Notes: a model not told the origin generated them from the letters alone. A DNA stretch of 64,000 nucleotides from Eledone cirrhosa (GCA_964016885.1 OZ024742.1:12842311-12906310); one strand, 5' to 3'; positions 29,601 to 42,744 are shown, counted from the first letter of the stretch. Program-made: numbers and translations.

Positions 29601-31753
29601 AACTATGTTTACTAAATTAATAGTTTGTCTGTGACCTTAACTATGTTTTCTAAATTAATAATATATCTGTCACCTTAACGATGTTTATTAAATTAATAGT
29701 ATGTCTGTCACCTTAACTTTATTTTCTAAATAAATAATATGTCTGTTACCTTAACTATGTTTACTAAATTAATAATATGTCTGTCACCTTAACTATGTTT
29801 ACTAAATTTATAATATGTCTGTCACCTTAACTATGTTTACTAAATTAATAATATGTCTGTCAGCTTAACTATGTTTATTAAATTAATAATATGTCTGCCA
29901 CCTTAACTATGTTTACTAAATTAATAATATGTCTGCCACGTTAACTATGTTTACTAAATTGAAAATATGTCTGCCACCTTAACTACGTTTACTAAATTAA
30001 TAATATCTCGGTCACCTTAACTATGTTTACTAAATTAATAATATGCCTGCCACCTTAAATATGTTTACTAAATTAGTAGTATGTCTGCCACCTTAACTTT
30101 ATTTTCTAAATAAATAATATGTCTGTTACCTTAACTATGTTTACTAAATTTATATGTCTGTCACCTAACTATGTTCACTAAATTAATAATATGTCTGTCA
30201 GCTTAACTATGTTTACTAAATTAATAATATATCTGCCACCTTAACTGTGTTTACTTAATTTATAATAGGTCTCCCACCTTAATTATGTTTTCTAAATTAA
30301 TAATATGTCGGTCACCTTAACTATGTTTACTAAATTAATAATATGCCTGCCACCTTAACTATGTTTACTAAATTAATAATATGTCTGTCACCTTAACTGT
30401 GTTTACTAAATTAATAATATGTCTCTCACCTTAACTATGTTTACTAAATTAATAGTATGTCTGCCACCTTAACTATGTTTTCTAAATTAATAATATGTCT
30501 CTCACCTTAACTATGTTTATTAAAATAATAGTATGTCTGTCACCCTAACTATGTTTTCTAAATTAATAATATGTCTGTCACTTTAACTACGTTTACTAAA
30601 TTAATAATATGTCTGTCACCTTAACTATGTTTACTAAATTAATAATATGTCTGCCACCTTAACTATGTTTACTAAATTAATAATATGTCTGCCACCTTAA
30701 CTATGTTTTCTAAATGAATAATATGTCTGCCACCTTAACTATGTTTTCTAAATTAATAATAGGTCTGCCACCTTACCTATGTTTTCTCAATTAATAATAT
30801 GTCTGTCACCTTAACTATTTTTACTAAATTAATAGTTTGTCTGTGACCTTAACTATGTTTTCTAAATTAATAATATATCTGTCAACTTAACGATGTTTAT
30901 TAAATTAATAGTATGTCTGTCACCTTAACTTTATTTTCTAAATAAATAATATCTCTGTTACCTTAACTATGTTTATTAATTAATAATATGTCTGTCACCT
31001 TAACTATGTTTTCTTAATTAATAATATGTCGGTCAACTTAACTATATTTACTAAATTAATAATATTTCTGTCACTTTAACTATGTTTACTAAATTAATAA
31101 TATGTCTGTCACCTTAACTATGTTTTCTAAATTAATAATATGTCTGTCACCTTAACTATGTTTACTAAATTAATTATATGTCTGTCACCTTAACTATGTT
31201 CACTAAATTAATAATATATCTGCCACCTTATCTATGTTTACTAAATTAATAATATGTCTGTCACCTTAACTATGTTTACTAAATTAATAATATGTCTCTC
31301 ACCTTAACTATGTTTACTAAATTAATAATATGTCTGCCACCTTAACTATGTTTACTAAATTAATATGTCTGCCACCTTAACTATGTTTTCTAAATTAATA
31401 ATAGGTCTGCCACCTTAACTATGTTTACTAAATTAATAATATGTCCGACACCTTAACTATGTTTTCTAAATTAATAATATGTCTGTCACCTTAACTATGT
31501 TTACTAAATTAATAATATGTCTGTCACCTTAACTATGTTTACTAACTTAATAGTATGTCTTTCACCTTAACTATGTTTTCTAAATTATAATATGTCTGTC
31601 ACCTCAACTATGTTTACTAAATTAATAATATGTCTGTCAACTTAACTATGTTTTCTTAATAAATAATATGTCGGTCAACTTAACTATATTTACTAAATTA
31701 ATAATATGTCTGCCACCTTAACTATGTTTTCTAAATTAATAATAGGTCTACCA
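26610..31753. repeat. Tandem pair of a 2,572-bp higher-order satellite unit
   Basis: Two adjacent blocks (about 26,610-29,181 and 29,182-31,753) match monomer for monomer at an offset of exactly 2,572 bp. Anchors: CTTAACTATGATTACT at 26,649 and 29,221; CACCTTAACG at 27,099 and 29,671; CAACTTAACG at 28,311 and 30,883; GTCCGACACC at 28,871 and 31,443. I noticed only isolated differences, for example TTTTCTGAATT near 28,815 against TTTTCTAAATT near 31,387. This is a recent duplication or a homogenised pair. The block edges are approximate. Confidence 0.88.
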
Positions 31754-31969
31754 CCTTAACTATGTTTTCTCAATTAATAATATGTCTGTCACCTTAACTA
31801 TGTTTACTAAATTAATAGTTTGTCTGTGACCTTAACTATGTTTTCTAAATTAATAATATATCTGTCACCTTAACGATGTTTATTAAATTAATAGTATGTC
31901 TGTCACCTTAACTTTATTTTCTAAATAAATAATATGTCTGTTACCTTAACTATGTTTACTAAATTAATA

Positions 31970-34900
31970 ATATGTCTGTCACCTTAACTATGTTTACTAA
32001 ATTTATAATATGTCTGTCACCTTAACTATGTTTACTAAATTAATAATATGTCTGTCAGCTTAACTATATTTACTAAATTAATAATATGTCTGCCACCTTA
32101 ACTATGTTTACTAAATTAATAATATGTCAGCCACCTTAACTATGTTTACTAAATTAAAAATATGTCTGCCACCTTAACTACGTTTACTAAATTAATAATA
32201 TCTCGGTCACCTTAACTATGTTTACTAAATTAATAATATTCCTGCCACCTTAACTATGTTTACTAAATTAGTAGTATGTCTGCCACCTTAAATTTATTTT
32301 CTAAATAAATAATACGTCTGTTACCTTAACTATGTTTACTAAATTTATATGTCTGTCACCTTAACTATGTTTACTAAATTAATACTATGTCTGTCAGCTT
32401 AACTATGTTTACTAAATTAATAATATGTCTGCCACCTTAAATATGTTTACTAAATTAATAATATGTCTGTCACCTTAACTCTGTTTACTAAATTAATAAT
32501 ATGTCTGCCACCTTAACTATGTTTACTAAATTATTAGTATGTCAGCCACCTTAACTATGTTTAGTAAATTAATAATATATCTGCCACCTTAACTATATTT
32601 TCCAAATTAATAATGTCTGTCACCTTAACTATGTTTACTAAATTAATAATATATCTGCCATCTTAACTATGTTTACTAAATTAATAATATGTCTGCCACC
32701 TTAACTATGTTTTCTAAATTAATAATAGGTCTGCCACCTTAACTATGTTTTCTCAATTAATAATATGTCTGTCACCTTAAATATTTTTACTAAATTAATA
32801 GTTTGTCTGTGACCTTAACTATGTTTTCTAAATTAATAATATATCTGTCACCTTAACGATGTTTATTAAATTAATAGTATGTCTGTGACCTTAACTTTAT
32901 TTTCTAAATAAATAATATGTCTGTTACCTTAACTATGTTTATTAATTAATAATATGTCTGTCACCTTAACTATGTTTTCTTAATTAATAATATGTCGGTC
33001 AACTTAACTATATTTACTAAATTAATAATATTTCTGTCACCTTAACTATGTTTACTAAATTAATAATATGTCTGTCACCTTAACTATGTTTTCTAAATTA
33101 ATAATATGTCTGTCACCTTAACTATGTTTACTAAATTAATTATATGTCTGTCACCTTAACTATGTTCACTAAATTAATAATATGTCTGCCACCTTATCTA
33201 TGTTTACTAAATTAATAATATGTCTGTCACCTTAACTATGTTTACTAAATTAATATTATGTCTCTCCCCTTAACTATGTTTACTAAATTAATAATATGTC
33301 TGCCACCTTAACTATGTTTACTAAATTAATATGTCTGCCACCTTAACTATGTTTTCTAAATAAATAATAGGTCTGCCACCTTAACTATGTTTACTAAATT
33401 AATAATATGTCCGCCACCTTAACTATGTTTTCTAAATTAATAATATGTCTGTCACCTTAACTATGTTTACTAAATTAATAATATGTATGTCACCTTAACT
33501 ATGTTTACTAATTTAATAGTATGTCTTTCACCTTAACTATGTTTTCTAAATTATAATATGTCTGTCACCTCAACTATGTTTACTAAATTAATAATATGTC
33601 TGTCACCTTAACTATGTTTTCTTAATAAATAATATGTCGGTCAACTTAACTATATTTACTAAATTAATAATATTTCTGTCACCTTAACTATGTTTTCTAA
33701 ATTAATAATATGTCTGTCACCTTAACTATGTTTACTAAATTACTAATATGCCTGTCACCACAACAATGTTTACTAAATTACTAATATGTCTGTCAACTTA
33801 ACTATATTTACTAAATTAATAATATTTCTGTCACCTTAACTATGTTTACTAAATTAATAATATGTCTCTCACCTTAACTATGTTTATTAAATTAATAGTA
33901 TGTCTGTCACCTTAACTATGTTTACTAAATTAATAATATGTATGTCACCTTAACTATGTTTACTAATTTAATAGTATGTCTTTCACCTTAACTATGTTTT
34001 CTAAATTATAATATGTCTGTCACTTCAACTATGTTTACTAAATTAATAATATGTCTGTCACCTTAACTATGTTTACTAAATCAATAATATGTCTGTCACC
34101 TTAATTATGTTTACTAAATTAATAATATGTCTGCTACCTTAACTATGTTTACTAAATTAATAATATGTATGCCACCTAACTGTGTTTACTAAATTAATAA
34201 TATGTCTCTCACCTTAACTATGTTTACTAAATTAATAGTATGTCTGCCACCTTAACTATGTTTTCTAAATTAATAATATGTCTCTCACCTTAACTATGTT
34301 TATTAAAATAATAGTATGTCTGTCACCCTAACTATGTTTTCTAAATTAATAATATGTCTGTCACTTTAACTACGTTTACTAAATTAATAATATGTCTGTC
34401 ACCTTAACTATGTTTACTAAATTAATAATATGTCTGCCACCTTAACTATGTTTACTACATTAATAATATGTCTGCCACCTTAACTATGATTTCTAAATGA
34501 ATAATATGTCTGCCACCTTAACTATGTTTTCTAAATTAATAATATGTCTGTCACCTTAACTATGTTTACTAAATCAATAATATGTCTGTCACCTTAATTA
34601 TGTTTACTAAATTAATAATATGTCTGCTACCTTAACTATGTTTACTAAATTAATAATATGTATGCCACCTTAACTGTGTTTACTAAATTAATAATATGTC
34701 TCTCACCTTAACTATGTTTACTAAATTAATAGTATGTCTGCCACCTTAACTATGTTTTCTAAATTATAATATGTCTGTCACCTCAACTATGTTTACTAAA
34801 TTAATAATATGTCTGTCACCTTAACTATGTTTTCTTAATAAATAATATGTCGGTCAACTTAACTATATTTACTAAATTAATAATATGTCTGTCACCTTAA

Positions 34901-37900
34901 CTATGTTTACTAAATTACTAATTTGTCTGTCACCACAACTATGTTTACTAAATTACTAATATGTCTGTCACCTTAACTATGTTTTCTTAATTAATAATAT
35001 GTCGGTCAACTTAACTATATTTACTAAATTAATAATATTTCTGTCACCTTAACTATGTTTTCTAAATTAATAATATGTCTCTCACCTTAACTATGTTTAT
35101 TAAATTAATAGTATGTCTGTCACCTTAACTATGTTTACTAAATTAATAATATGTATGTCACCTTAACTATGTTTACTAATTTAATAGTATGTCTTTCACC
35201 TTAACTATGTTTTCTAAATTATAATATGTCTGTCACCTCAACTATGTTTACTAAATTAATAATATGTCTGTCACCTTAACTATGTTTACTAAATCAATAA
35301 TATGTCTGTCACCTTAATTATGTTTACTAAATTAATAATATGTCTGCTACCTTAACTATGTTTACTAAATTAATAATATGTATGCCACCTTAACTGTGTT
35401 TACTAAATTAATAATATGTCTCTCACCTTAACTATGTTTACTAAATTAATAGTATGTCTGCCACCTTAACTATGTTTTCTAAATTAATAATATGTCTCTC
35501 ACCTTAACTATGTTTATTAAAATAATAGTATGTCTGTCACCCTAACTATGTTTTCTAAATTAATAATATGTCTGTCACTTTAACTACGTTTACTAAATTA
35601 ATAATATGTCTGTCACCTTAACTATGTTTACTAAATTAATAATATGTCTGCCACCTTAACTATGTTTACTAAATTAATAATATGTCTGCCACCTTAACTA
35701 TGTTTTCTAAATGAATAATATGTCTGCCACCTTAACTATGTTTTCTAAATTAATAATAGGTCTGCCACCTTACCTATGTTTTCTCAATTAATAATATGTC
35801 TGTCACCTTAACTATTTTTACTAAATTAATAGTTTGTCTGTGACCTTAACTATGTTTTCTAAATTAATAATATATCTGTCAACTTAACGATGTTTATTAA
35901 ATTAATAGTATGTCTGTCACCTTAACTTTATTTTCTAAATAAATAATATCTCTGTTACCTTAACTATGTTTATTAATTAATAATATGTCTGTCACCTTAA
36001 CTATGTTTTCTTAATTAATAATATGTCGGTCAACTTAACTATATTTACTAAATTAATAATATTTCTGTCACTTTAACTATGTTTACTAAATTAATAATAT
36101 GTCTGTCACCTTAACTATGTTTTCTAAATTAATAATATGTCTGTCACCTTAACTATGTTTACTAAATTAATTATATGTCTGTCACCTTAACTATGTTCAC
36201 TAAATTAATAATATATCTGCCACCTTATCTATGTTTACTAAATTAATAATATGTCTGTCACCTTAACTATGTTTACTAAATTAATAATATGTCTCTCACC
36301 TTAACTATGTTTACTAAATTAATAATATGTCTGCCACCTTAACTATGTTTACTAAATTAATATGTCTGCCACCTTAACTATGTTTTCTAAATTAATAATA
36401 GGTCTGCCACCTTAACTATGTTTACTAAATTAATAATATGTCCGACACCTTAACTATGTTTTCTAAATTAATAATATGTCTGTCACCTTAACTATGTTTA
36501 CTAAATTAATAATATGTCTGTCACCTTAACTATGTTTACTAACTTAATAGTATGTCTTTCACCTTAACTATGTTTTCTAAATTATAATATGTCTGTCACC
36601 TCAACTATGTTTACTAAATTAATAATATGTCTGTCACCTTAACTATGTTTTCTTAATAAATAATATGTCGGTCAACTTAACTATATTTACTAAATTAATA
36701 ATATGTCTGTCACCTTAACTATGTTTACTAAATTTATAATATGTCTGTCACCTTAACTATGTTTACTAAATTAATAATATGTCTGTCAGCTTAACTATAT
36801 TTACTAAATTAATAATATGTCTGCCACCTTAACTATGTTTACTAAATTAATAATATGTCAGCCACCTTAACTATGTTTACTAAATTAAAAATATGTCTGC
36901 CACCTTAACTACGTTTACTAAATTAATAATATCTCGGTCACCTTAACTATGTTTACTAAATTAATAATATTCCTGCCACCTTAACTATGTTTACTAAATT
37001 AGTAGTATGTCTGCCACCTTAACTTTATTTTCTAAATAAATAATACGTCTGTTACCTTAACTATGTTTACTAAATTTATATGTCTGTCACCTTAACTATG
37101 TTTACTAAATTAATACTATGTCTGTCAGCTTAACTATGTTTACTAAATTAATAATATGTCTGCCACCTTAAATATGTTTACTAAATTAATAATATGTCTG
37201 TCACCTTAACTCTGTTTACTAAATTAATAATATGTCTGCCACCTTAACTATGTTTACTAAATTATTAGTATGTCAGCCACCTTAACTATGTTTAGTAAAT
37301 TAATAATATATCTGCCACCTTAACTATATTTTCCAAATTAATAATGTCTGTCACCTTAACTATGTTTACTAAATTAATAATATATCTGCCATCTTAACTA
37401 TGTTTACTAAATTAATAATATGTCTGCCACCTTAACTATGTTTTCTAAATTAATAATAGGTCTGCCACCTTAACTATGTTTTCTCAATTAATAATATGTC
37501 TGTCACCTTAAATATTTTTACTAAATTAATAGTTTGTCTGTGACCTTAACTATGTTTTCTAAATTAATAATATATCTGTCACCTTAACGATGTTTATTAA
37601 ATTAATAGTATGTCTGTGACCTTAACTTTATTTTCTAAATAAATAATATGTCTGTTACCTTAACTATGTTTATTAATTAATAATATGTCTGTCACCTTAA
37701 CTATGTTTTATTAATTAATAATATGTCGGTCAACTTAACTATATTTACTAAATTAATAATATTTCTGTCACCTTAACTATGTTTACTAAATTAATAATAT
37801 GTCTGTCACCTTAACTATGTTTTCTAAATTAATAATATGTCTGTCACCTTAACTATGTTTACTAAATTAATTATATGTCTGTCACCTTAACTATGTTCAC

Positions 37901-38390
37901 TAAATTAATAATATGTCTGCCACCTTATCTATGTTTACTAAATTAATAATATGTCTGTCACATTAACTATGTTTACTAAATTAATATTATGTCTCTCCCC
38001 TTAACTATGTTTACTAAATTAATAATATGTCTGCCACCTTAACTATGTTTACTAAATTAATATGTCTGCCACCTTAACTATGTTTTCTAAATAAATAATA
38101 GGTCTGCCACCTTAACTATGTTTACTAAATTAATAATATGTCCGCCACCTTAACTATGTTTTCTAAATTAATAATATGTCTGTCACCTTAACTATGTTTA
38201 CTAAATTAATAATATGTATGTCACCTTAACTATGTTTACTAATTTAATAGTATGTCTTTCACCTTAACTATGTTTTCTAAATTATAATATGTCTGTCACC
38301 TCAACTATGTTTACTAAATTAATAATATGTCTGTCACCTTAACTATGTTTTCTTAATAAATAATATGTCGGTCAACTTAACTATATTTAC
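31970..38390. repeat. Displaced satellite block copies (offsets 4,731 and 4,997 bp)
   Basis: A block of about 1.7 kb at 31,970-33,650 is repeated at about 36,700-38,385. Anchors: GTCTGTCAGC at 32,050 and 36,781; TATTCCTGCC at 32,238 and 36,969; GTCTCTCCCC at 33,260 and 37,991; all 4,731 apart. A third GTCTCTCCCC is at 39,353. The stretch before it, about 35,500-36,690, repeats part of the 2,572-bp unit at offset 4,997 (CAACTTAACG at 30,883 and 35,880; GTCCGACACC at 31,443 and 36,440). The array therefore grew by overlapping segmental duplications of different sizes. Confidence 0.82.
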
Positions 38391-40570
38391 TAAATTAATA
38401 ATATGTCTGTCACCTTAACTATGTTTACTAAATTACTAATTTGTCTGTCACCACAACTATGTTTACTAAATTACTAATATGTCTGTCACCTTAACTATGT
38501 TTTCTTAATTAATAATATGTCGGTCAACTTAACTATATTTACTAAATTAATAATATTTCTGTCACCTTAACTATGTTTTCTAAATTAATAATATGTCTGT
38601 CACCTTAACTATGTTTACTAAATTAATAATATGTCTCTCACCTTAACTATGTTTATTAAATTAATAGTATGTCTGTCACCTTAATAATGTTTTCTAAATT
38701 AATAATATGTCTGCCACCTTAACTATGTTTACTAAATTAATAGTATGTCTTTCACCTTAACTATGTTTTCTAAATTATAATATGTCTGCCACCTTAACTA
38801 TGTTTTCTAAATTAATAATAGGTCTGCCACCTTAACTATGTTTTCTCAATTAATAATATGTCTGTCACCTTAAATATTTTTACTAAATTAATAGTTTGTC
38901 TGTGACCTTAATTATGTTTTCTAAATTAATAATATATCTGTCACCTTAACGATGTTTATTAAATTAATAGTATGTCTGTGACCTTAACTTTATTTTCTAA
39001 ATAAATAATATGTCTGTTACCTTAACTATGTTTATTAATTAATAATATGTCTGTCACCTTAACTATGTTTTCTTAATTAATAATATGTCGGTCAACTTAA
39101 CTATATTTACTAAATTAATAATATTTCTGTCACCTTAACTATGTTTACTAAATTAATAATATGTCTGTCACCTTAACTATGTTTTCTAAATTAATAATAT
39201 GTCTGTCACCTTAACTATGTTTACTAAATTAATTATATGTCTGTCACCTTAACTATGTTCACTAAATTAATAATATGTCTGCCACCTTATCTATGTTTAC
39301 TAAATTAATAATATGTCTGTCACCTTAACTATGTTTACTAAATTAATATTATGTCTCTCCCCTTAACTATGTTTACTAAATTAATAATATGTCTGCCACC
39401 TTAACTATGTTTACTAAATTAATATGTCTGCCACCTTAACTATGTTTTCTAAATTAATAATAGGTCTGCCACCTTAACTATGTTTACTAAATTAATAATA
39501 TGTCTGTCACCTTAACTATGTGTTCTAAATTAATAATATGTCTGTCACCTTAACTATGTTTACTAAATTAATAATAGGTCTGTCACCTTAACTATGTTTA
39601 CTAACTTAATAGTATGTCTTTCACCTTAACTATGTTTTCTAAATTATAATATGTCTGTCACCTCAACTATGTTTACTAAATTAATAATATGTCTGTCACC
39701 TTAACTATGTTTTCTTAATAAATAATATGTCGGTCAACTTAACTATATTTACTAAATTAATAATATTTCTGTCACCTTAACTATGTTTTCTAAATTAATA
39801 ATATGTCTGTCACCTTAACTATGTTTACTAAATTACTAATTTGTCTGTCACCACAACTATGTTTACTAAATTACTAATATGTCTGTCACCTTAACTATGT
39901 TTTCTTAATTAATAATATGTCTGTCACCACAACTATGTTTACTAAATTACTAATATGTCTGTCACCTTAACTATGTTTACTAAATTAATAATATGTCTCT
40001 CACCTTAACTATGTTTACTTAATTAATAATATGTCTGTCACCTTCACTATGTTTAATAATTAATACTATGTCTGTCACCTTAATAATGTTTTCTAAATTA
40101 ATAATATGTCTGCCACCTTAACTATGTTTACTAAATTAATAATATGTCTGTCACTTTAACTATGTTTACTAAATTAATAGTATGTCTTTCACCTTAACTA
40201 TGTTTTCTAAATTATAATATGTCTGTCACCTTAACTATGTTTACTAAATTAATAATATGTCTGTCACCTTGACTATGTTTTCTAAATTAATAATATGTCT
40301 GTCATCTTAACTATGTTTACTAAATTACTAATATGTCTGTCACCTTAACTATGTTTACTAAATACTAATATGTCTCTCACCTTAACTATGTTTACTAAAT
40401 TAATAATATGTCTGTCACCTTAACTATGTTTACTAAATTAATAATATGTCTATCACCTTAATTATGTTTACTAAATTAATAATATTTCTGTCACCTTAAC
40501 TATGTTTACTAAATTAATAATATGTCTGTCACCTTAACTATGTTTATTAAATTTATAGTATGTCTATCAC

Positions 40571-40658
40571 ACAAATAAATTTTACCATCGAGTTTTGCAA
40601 CACCAGATCTTCTTTTTCTCATGTTTACTCTTATGTTATTTTAGATAGTTAAATAACT
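40571..40658. other. Satellite right junction, unique sequence
   Basis: Short single-copy-looking stretch between the last recognisable 38-bp monomer and the first SINE. No gene, inverted repeat or element end was seen at the junction. Confidence 0.6.
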
Positions 40659-40846
40659 GGTGGATTGGCAGTATCGGTAGAGGGTCGGACGCCATGCTTT
40701 CCAGCATAGTTACGTCCCTTTACGATCTGAGTTCAAATCCCGCCGAGGTTGACTTTGCCTTTCATCCTTACGGGGTCGATAAAATAAAGTACCAGTAATG
40801 AACTGGGTATTTGCTGGCCTTGTGCCTAAAGTAGAAACAGTTATTT
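40659..40846 (+). mobile_element. tRNA-derived SINE, near full length
   Basis: Starts with GGTGGATTGGCAG and has an A-box-like TGGCAGTATCGG at about 40,666. The B-box-like GAGTTCAAATCC is at about 40,729-40,740. The cephalopod SINE body (GAGGTTGACTTTGCCTTTC, GTCGATAAAATAAAGTACC) and 3' tail (TTGCTGGCCTTGTGCC, GTAGAAAC) follow. Non-autonomous; it would need RT in trans. GTTATTTTA occurs at 40,635 and 40,840, but the left copy is separated from the SINE start by 15 bp, so it is only a weak target-site candidate. Confidence 0.9.
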
Positions 40847-41110
40847 TATGAAGAGTTGCACCCTCACTAATCTCCTTGGACTCTAGTTTTGTTGTGAGTG
40901 TAGAGGGTGGTCATATTTATGTTGAATATTCTTCTTCTTTCTTTGGTCCTGTGGCTCTTGGAGAGGTCGTAGTGGTGCTGCAGTAATATACAGCATTTCT
41001 ATGACATTAGAAAATATTGCGGCACCCATCTCCTCTTCATATCTGAATACAGAAGATATGTTCCTGAGAAGGTTAGAGAAGGGAAGCGAGAAAGAGATGT
41101 AAAGGAATAA
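40847..41110. other. Intergenic, nothing recognised
   Basis: No open frame longer than 60 codons, no repeat and no element ends seen. The composition is less AT-biased than the satellite. It separates a full SINE from SINE fragments. Confidence 0.5.
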
Positions 41111-41169
41111 TCGACCCCAGTATGGTACTTATTTTTATCGACCTCGAATGGGTGAAAGGCACAGTTAAT
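41111..41169 (-). mobile_element. SINE fragment (antisense)
   Basis: CGACCCCAGTATGGTACTTA followed by TTTATCGACC and GGTGAAAGGC is the reverse complement of the SINE body. The head and tail are lost and several bases differ. Old fragment. Confidence 0.65.
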
Positions 41170-41244
41170 CTATGTTGGATATATTTATTTCTAATTTGAC
41201 AACAAAGCTCGGGGGAAGGGTAAAGTTGATTAATTCAAGCACAA

Positions 41245-41317
41245 TACCGACCGATGCTTTATTTTATCGACCTGGGAAGGATGAGAGGCTAACTTAAACT
41301 CAACGGGATTTGAACTC
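41245..41317 (-). mobile_element. SINE fragment (antisense), degenerate
   Basis: GCTTTATTTTATCGACC, then GGATGAGAGGC and GGGATTTGAACTC, read as the reverse complement of the SINE body and B-box. It lacks the 3' tail and most of the tRNA-like head. Confidence 0.65.
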
Positions 41318-41774
41318 TTTATGTAAACATCCACTAAATACGACAATGGCATTTTATCTGACGCCCTACCAATTCTGGCAATACATTACCTTTATGTTAG
41401 ATATAATATTAAAAGTCTTTGATTACTGTCTTTTTTCGTTTTTGATTGTTTTGTTTTTGTTTGTTTTTAGACATAACTATCTGGTTTTCAATATAAAAGG
41501 TTTTATAAGCAAATGTCTACACAGAGCGGGCACTGTCACGATAATCCGTCTTACAATCATGAAGAAGTCTGACTGAAAGAATTACTGACATCTCAGATAC
41601 TGGCGTGATAATATATTTCTAATCGTTGAAAGATATCTCTTCTACTCAAATAAATGGCAAAACTCTTACATTTTCACTGCTCAAAGTTTACCAATGTCTT
41701 CTGAAATTAAGATTATATTTCTTCATGTTATTTATTTATTTATCTATATATTGGTCGTTTATTTGTTTGTTTTC
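41318..41774. other. Intergenic, AT-rich; no supported gene
   Basis: Contains a small open frame (41,310-41,576, 88 codons) that starts without context. It is rich in Phe, Leu and Tyr, as expected of AT-rich random sequence. No domain or homology is recognised. Confidence 0.5.
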
Positions 41775-41776
41775 AG

Positions 41777-41960
41777 TGGTTTGCCAGAGTCGTTAGAGTG
41801 TCGGATAACACGTGTTGTGAGACATTTCTCCTGGTCTTTATATTCCGGGTTCAAATCCAGCCGAGGTCAACTTTGTCTTTTATGTTTCCGGTGTCGATTA
41901 AATAAAGAACCATTAACCAGTCAATTACTGGAATCGATATAATTGACCTAATCCCTAACA
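41777..41960 (+). mobile_element. tRNA-derived SINE (diverged subfamily)
   Basis: GTGGTTTGCCAGAGTCGTTA head, GGGTTCAAATCC B-box and GAGGTCAACTTTGTC body. It ends in TCGATATAATTGACCTAATCC, the tail type ending in a GACTTAATCC-like motif. This tail differs from the TTGCTGGCC tail of the other copies, so it is a different SINE subfamily. Confidence 0.8.
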
Positions 41961-41976
41961 CGAATTTGATCTCAGT

Positions 41977-42070
41977 GTGATTTGAACTAAGAAGGTACGA
42001 GTTAAGAGCCGGAACAAATACTGCTGTGCCCTTGTCCGACGCTCTCACGACTCTTCTATTCCACCGCCTC
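41977..42070 (-). mobile_element. SINE head fragment, inverted next to the previous SINE
   Basis: Read on the minus strand: GGCGGTGGAATAGAAGAGTC, then GAGAGCGTCGGAC, then a GTTCAAATC-type B-box. This matches the tRNA-like head of cephalopod SINEs. It abuts the 3' end of the sense SINE after a short gap, giving a convergent tail-to-B-box pair. It may be an independent truncated insertion or a rearranged copy. Confidence 0.6.
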
Positions 42071-42744
42071 TATCAATGGTTAATTATAGTCATTGATGTC
42101 ACCGCTCGACAGTCTTTGTATCTGTCTGTTTCGTGGAAATAGAGACTTTTCTCTGATGAATGTTAAATACAACACAGACAATTTTCTGTTTCATCTTTTT
42201 TTTTCTAAATCAAGTGCGAACTAGAACATTTTTCTCATTGGAGTCTAATGATGTCACACGTCTCCCATGTCTGTGGGTTGGTGCATATGTAATTGTAACA
42301 GCTGCAGTAGAGACACTTGCTTACATATCTAAAGCTTCTTTGAATTTTGATATAGATTTCAACTTTAGATTTTTACATTTACCTTCCTTCTTCTGATTAC
42401 TGAATACTGAAGCTGACACTCGGTACTCAGAAGGGAGGTACCTGTAATAGCCTAAAATTGAAATCGATATTAAAGTTCGAAGAAGAAGGGGAAGGAGAAA
42501 AGAGGATTTCAACTTTAACATTTACATTACTATATATTTACTACTATATTTTTGCAGTAAGCACTTTATTTCACATAATTATCTCACATAATACTGAATC
42601 TATGAGATTTTGATATTATGTATTTTGAGAACAATACCTTAACGCCAGTATGAACAGTTGGTTACAGCCACTTTAAACAGAAAGAGGTGAGAGAATTCTG
42701 GCCGGATATGGCCGGTTTGAATGCTAAAGGGTTAAGCAAGGGTA
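42071..42744. other. Intergenic, no gene; weak internal repeats
   Basis: ATTTCAACTTTA is repeated near 42,357 and 42,507, with a loosely inverted relative between them. GGCCGGATATGGCCGG near 42,700 is palindromic. Small open frames here (about 66-78 codons) have no recognisable domain. Confidence 0.45.

Larger units (their letters stand above)
1..40570. repeat. 38-bp AT-rich satellite array (about 1,070 monomers)
   Basis: Head-to-tail monomers with a 38-bp period, seen directly from the spacing of successive CCACCTTAAC motifs (positions 1 and 39). The commonest core is TTTACTAAATTAATAATATG followed by a TCTGTCACC-type segment. Monomers vary at three linked sites: TTTACT, TTTTCT or TTTAAT; AATAATATG, AATAGTATG or AAAAATATG; and TCTGTCACC, TCTGCCACC, TCGGTCAAC, ACTTCCACC or TCTCTCACC. 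Many monomers are 1-4 bp short, so the phase drifts. The array starts inside a monomer at the window edge, so its left end is not seen. The right end is sharp near 40,570, where ordinary sequence begins. The monomer length is not a multiple of 3 and it carries TAA, so no long frame is open. No transposon interrupts it. Function unknown; a structural satellite (pericentromeric, subtelomeric or interstitial) is possible but not shown. Confidence 0.97.
19201..40570. repeat. Satellite domain B (TCTCTCACC/TTTATT-rich)
   Basis: After about 19.2 kb the TTTAAT/AATAGTATG pairing largely disappears. New variants appear: TCTCTCACC, TTTATTAAA, CTTTATTTTCTAAATAAATA, and short monomers such as TAATATGTCTG that lack one AATA. 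TCGGTCAAC is still found but is now followed by TATATTTACT, a different linkage from domain A. This domain carries the longest near-identical duplications in the window. Confidence 0.75.

Noticed and set aside
1..40570. CRISPR-like array
   Set aside because: Monomers are contiguous with no unique spacers, and the context is eukaryotic. Likewise for the 28-bp and 21-bp arrays.
42356..42530. Inverted repeat around 42,350-42,510
   Set aside because: Similarity between the arms is loose and AT-driven; no element ends or target duplication found.
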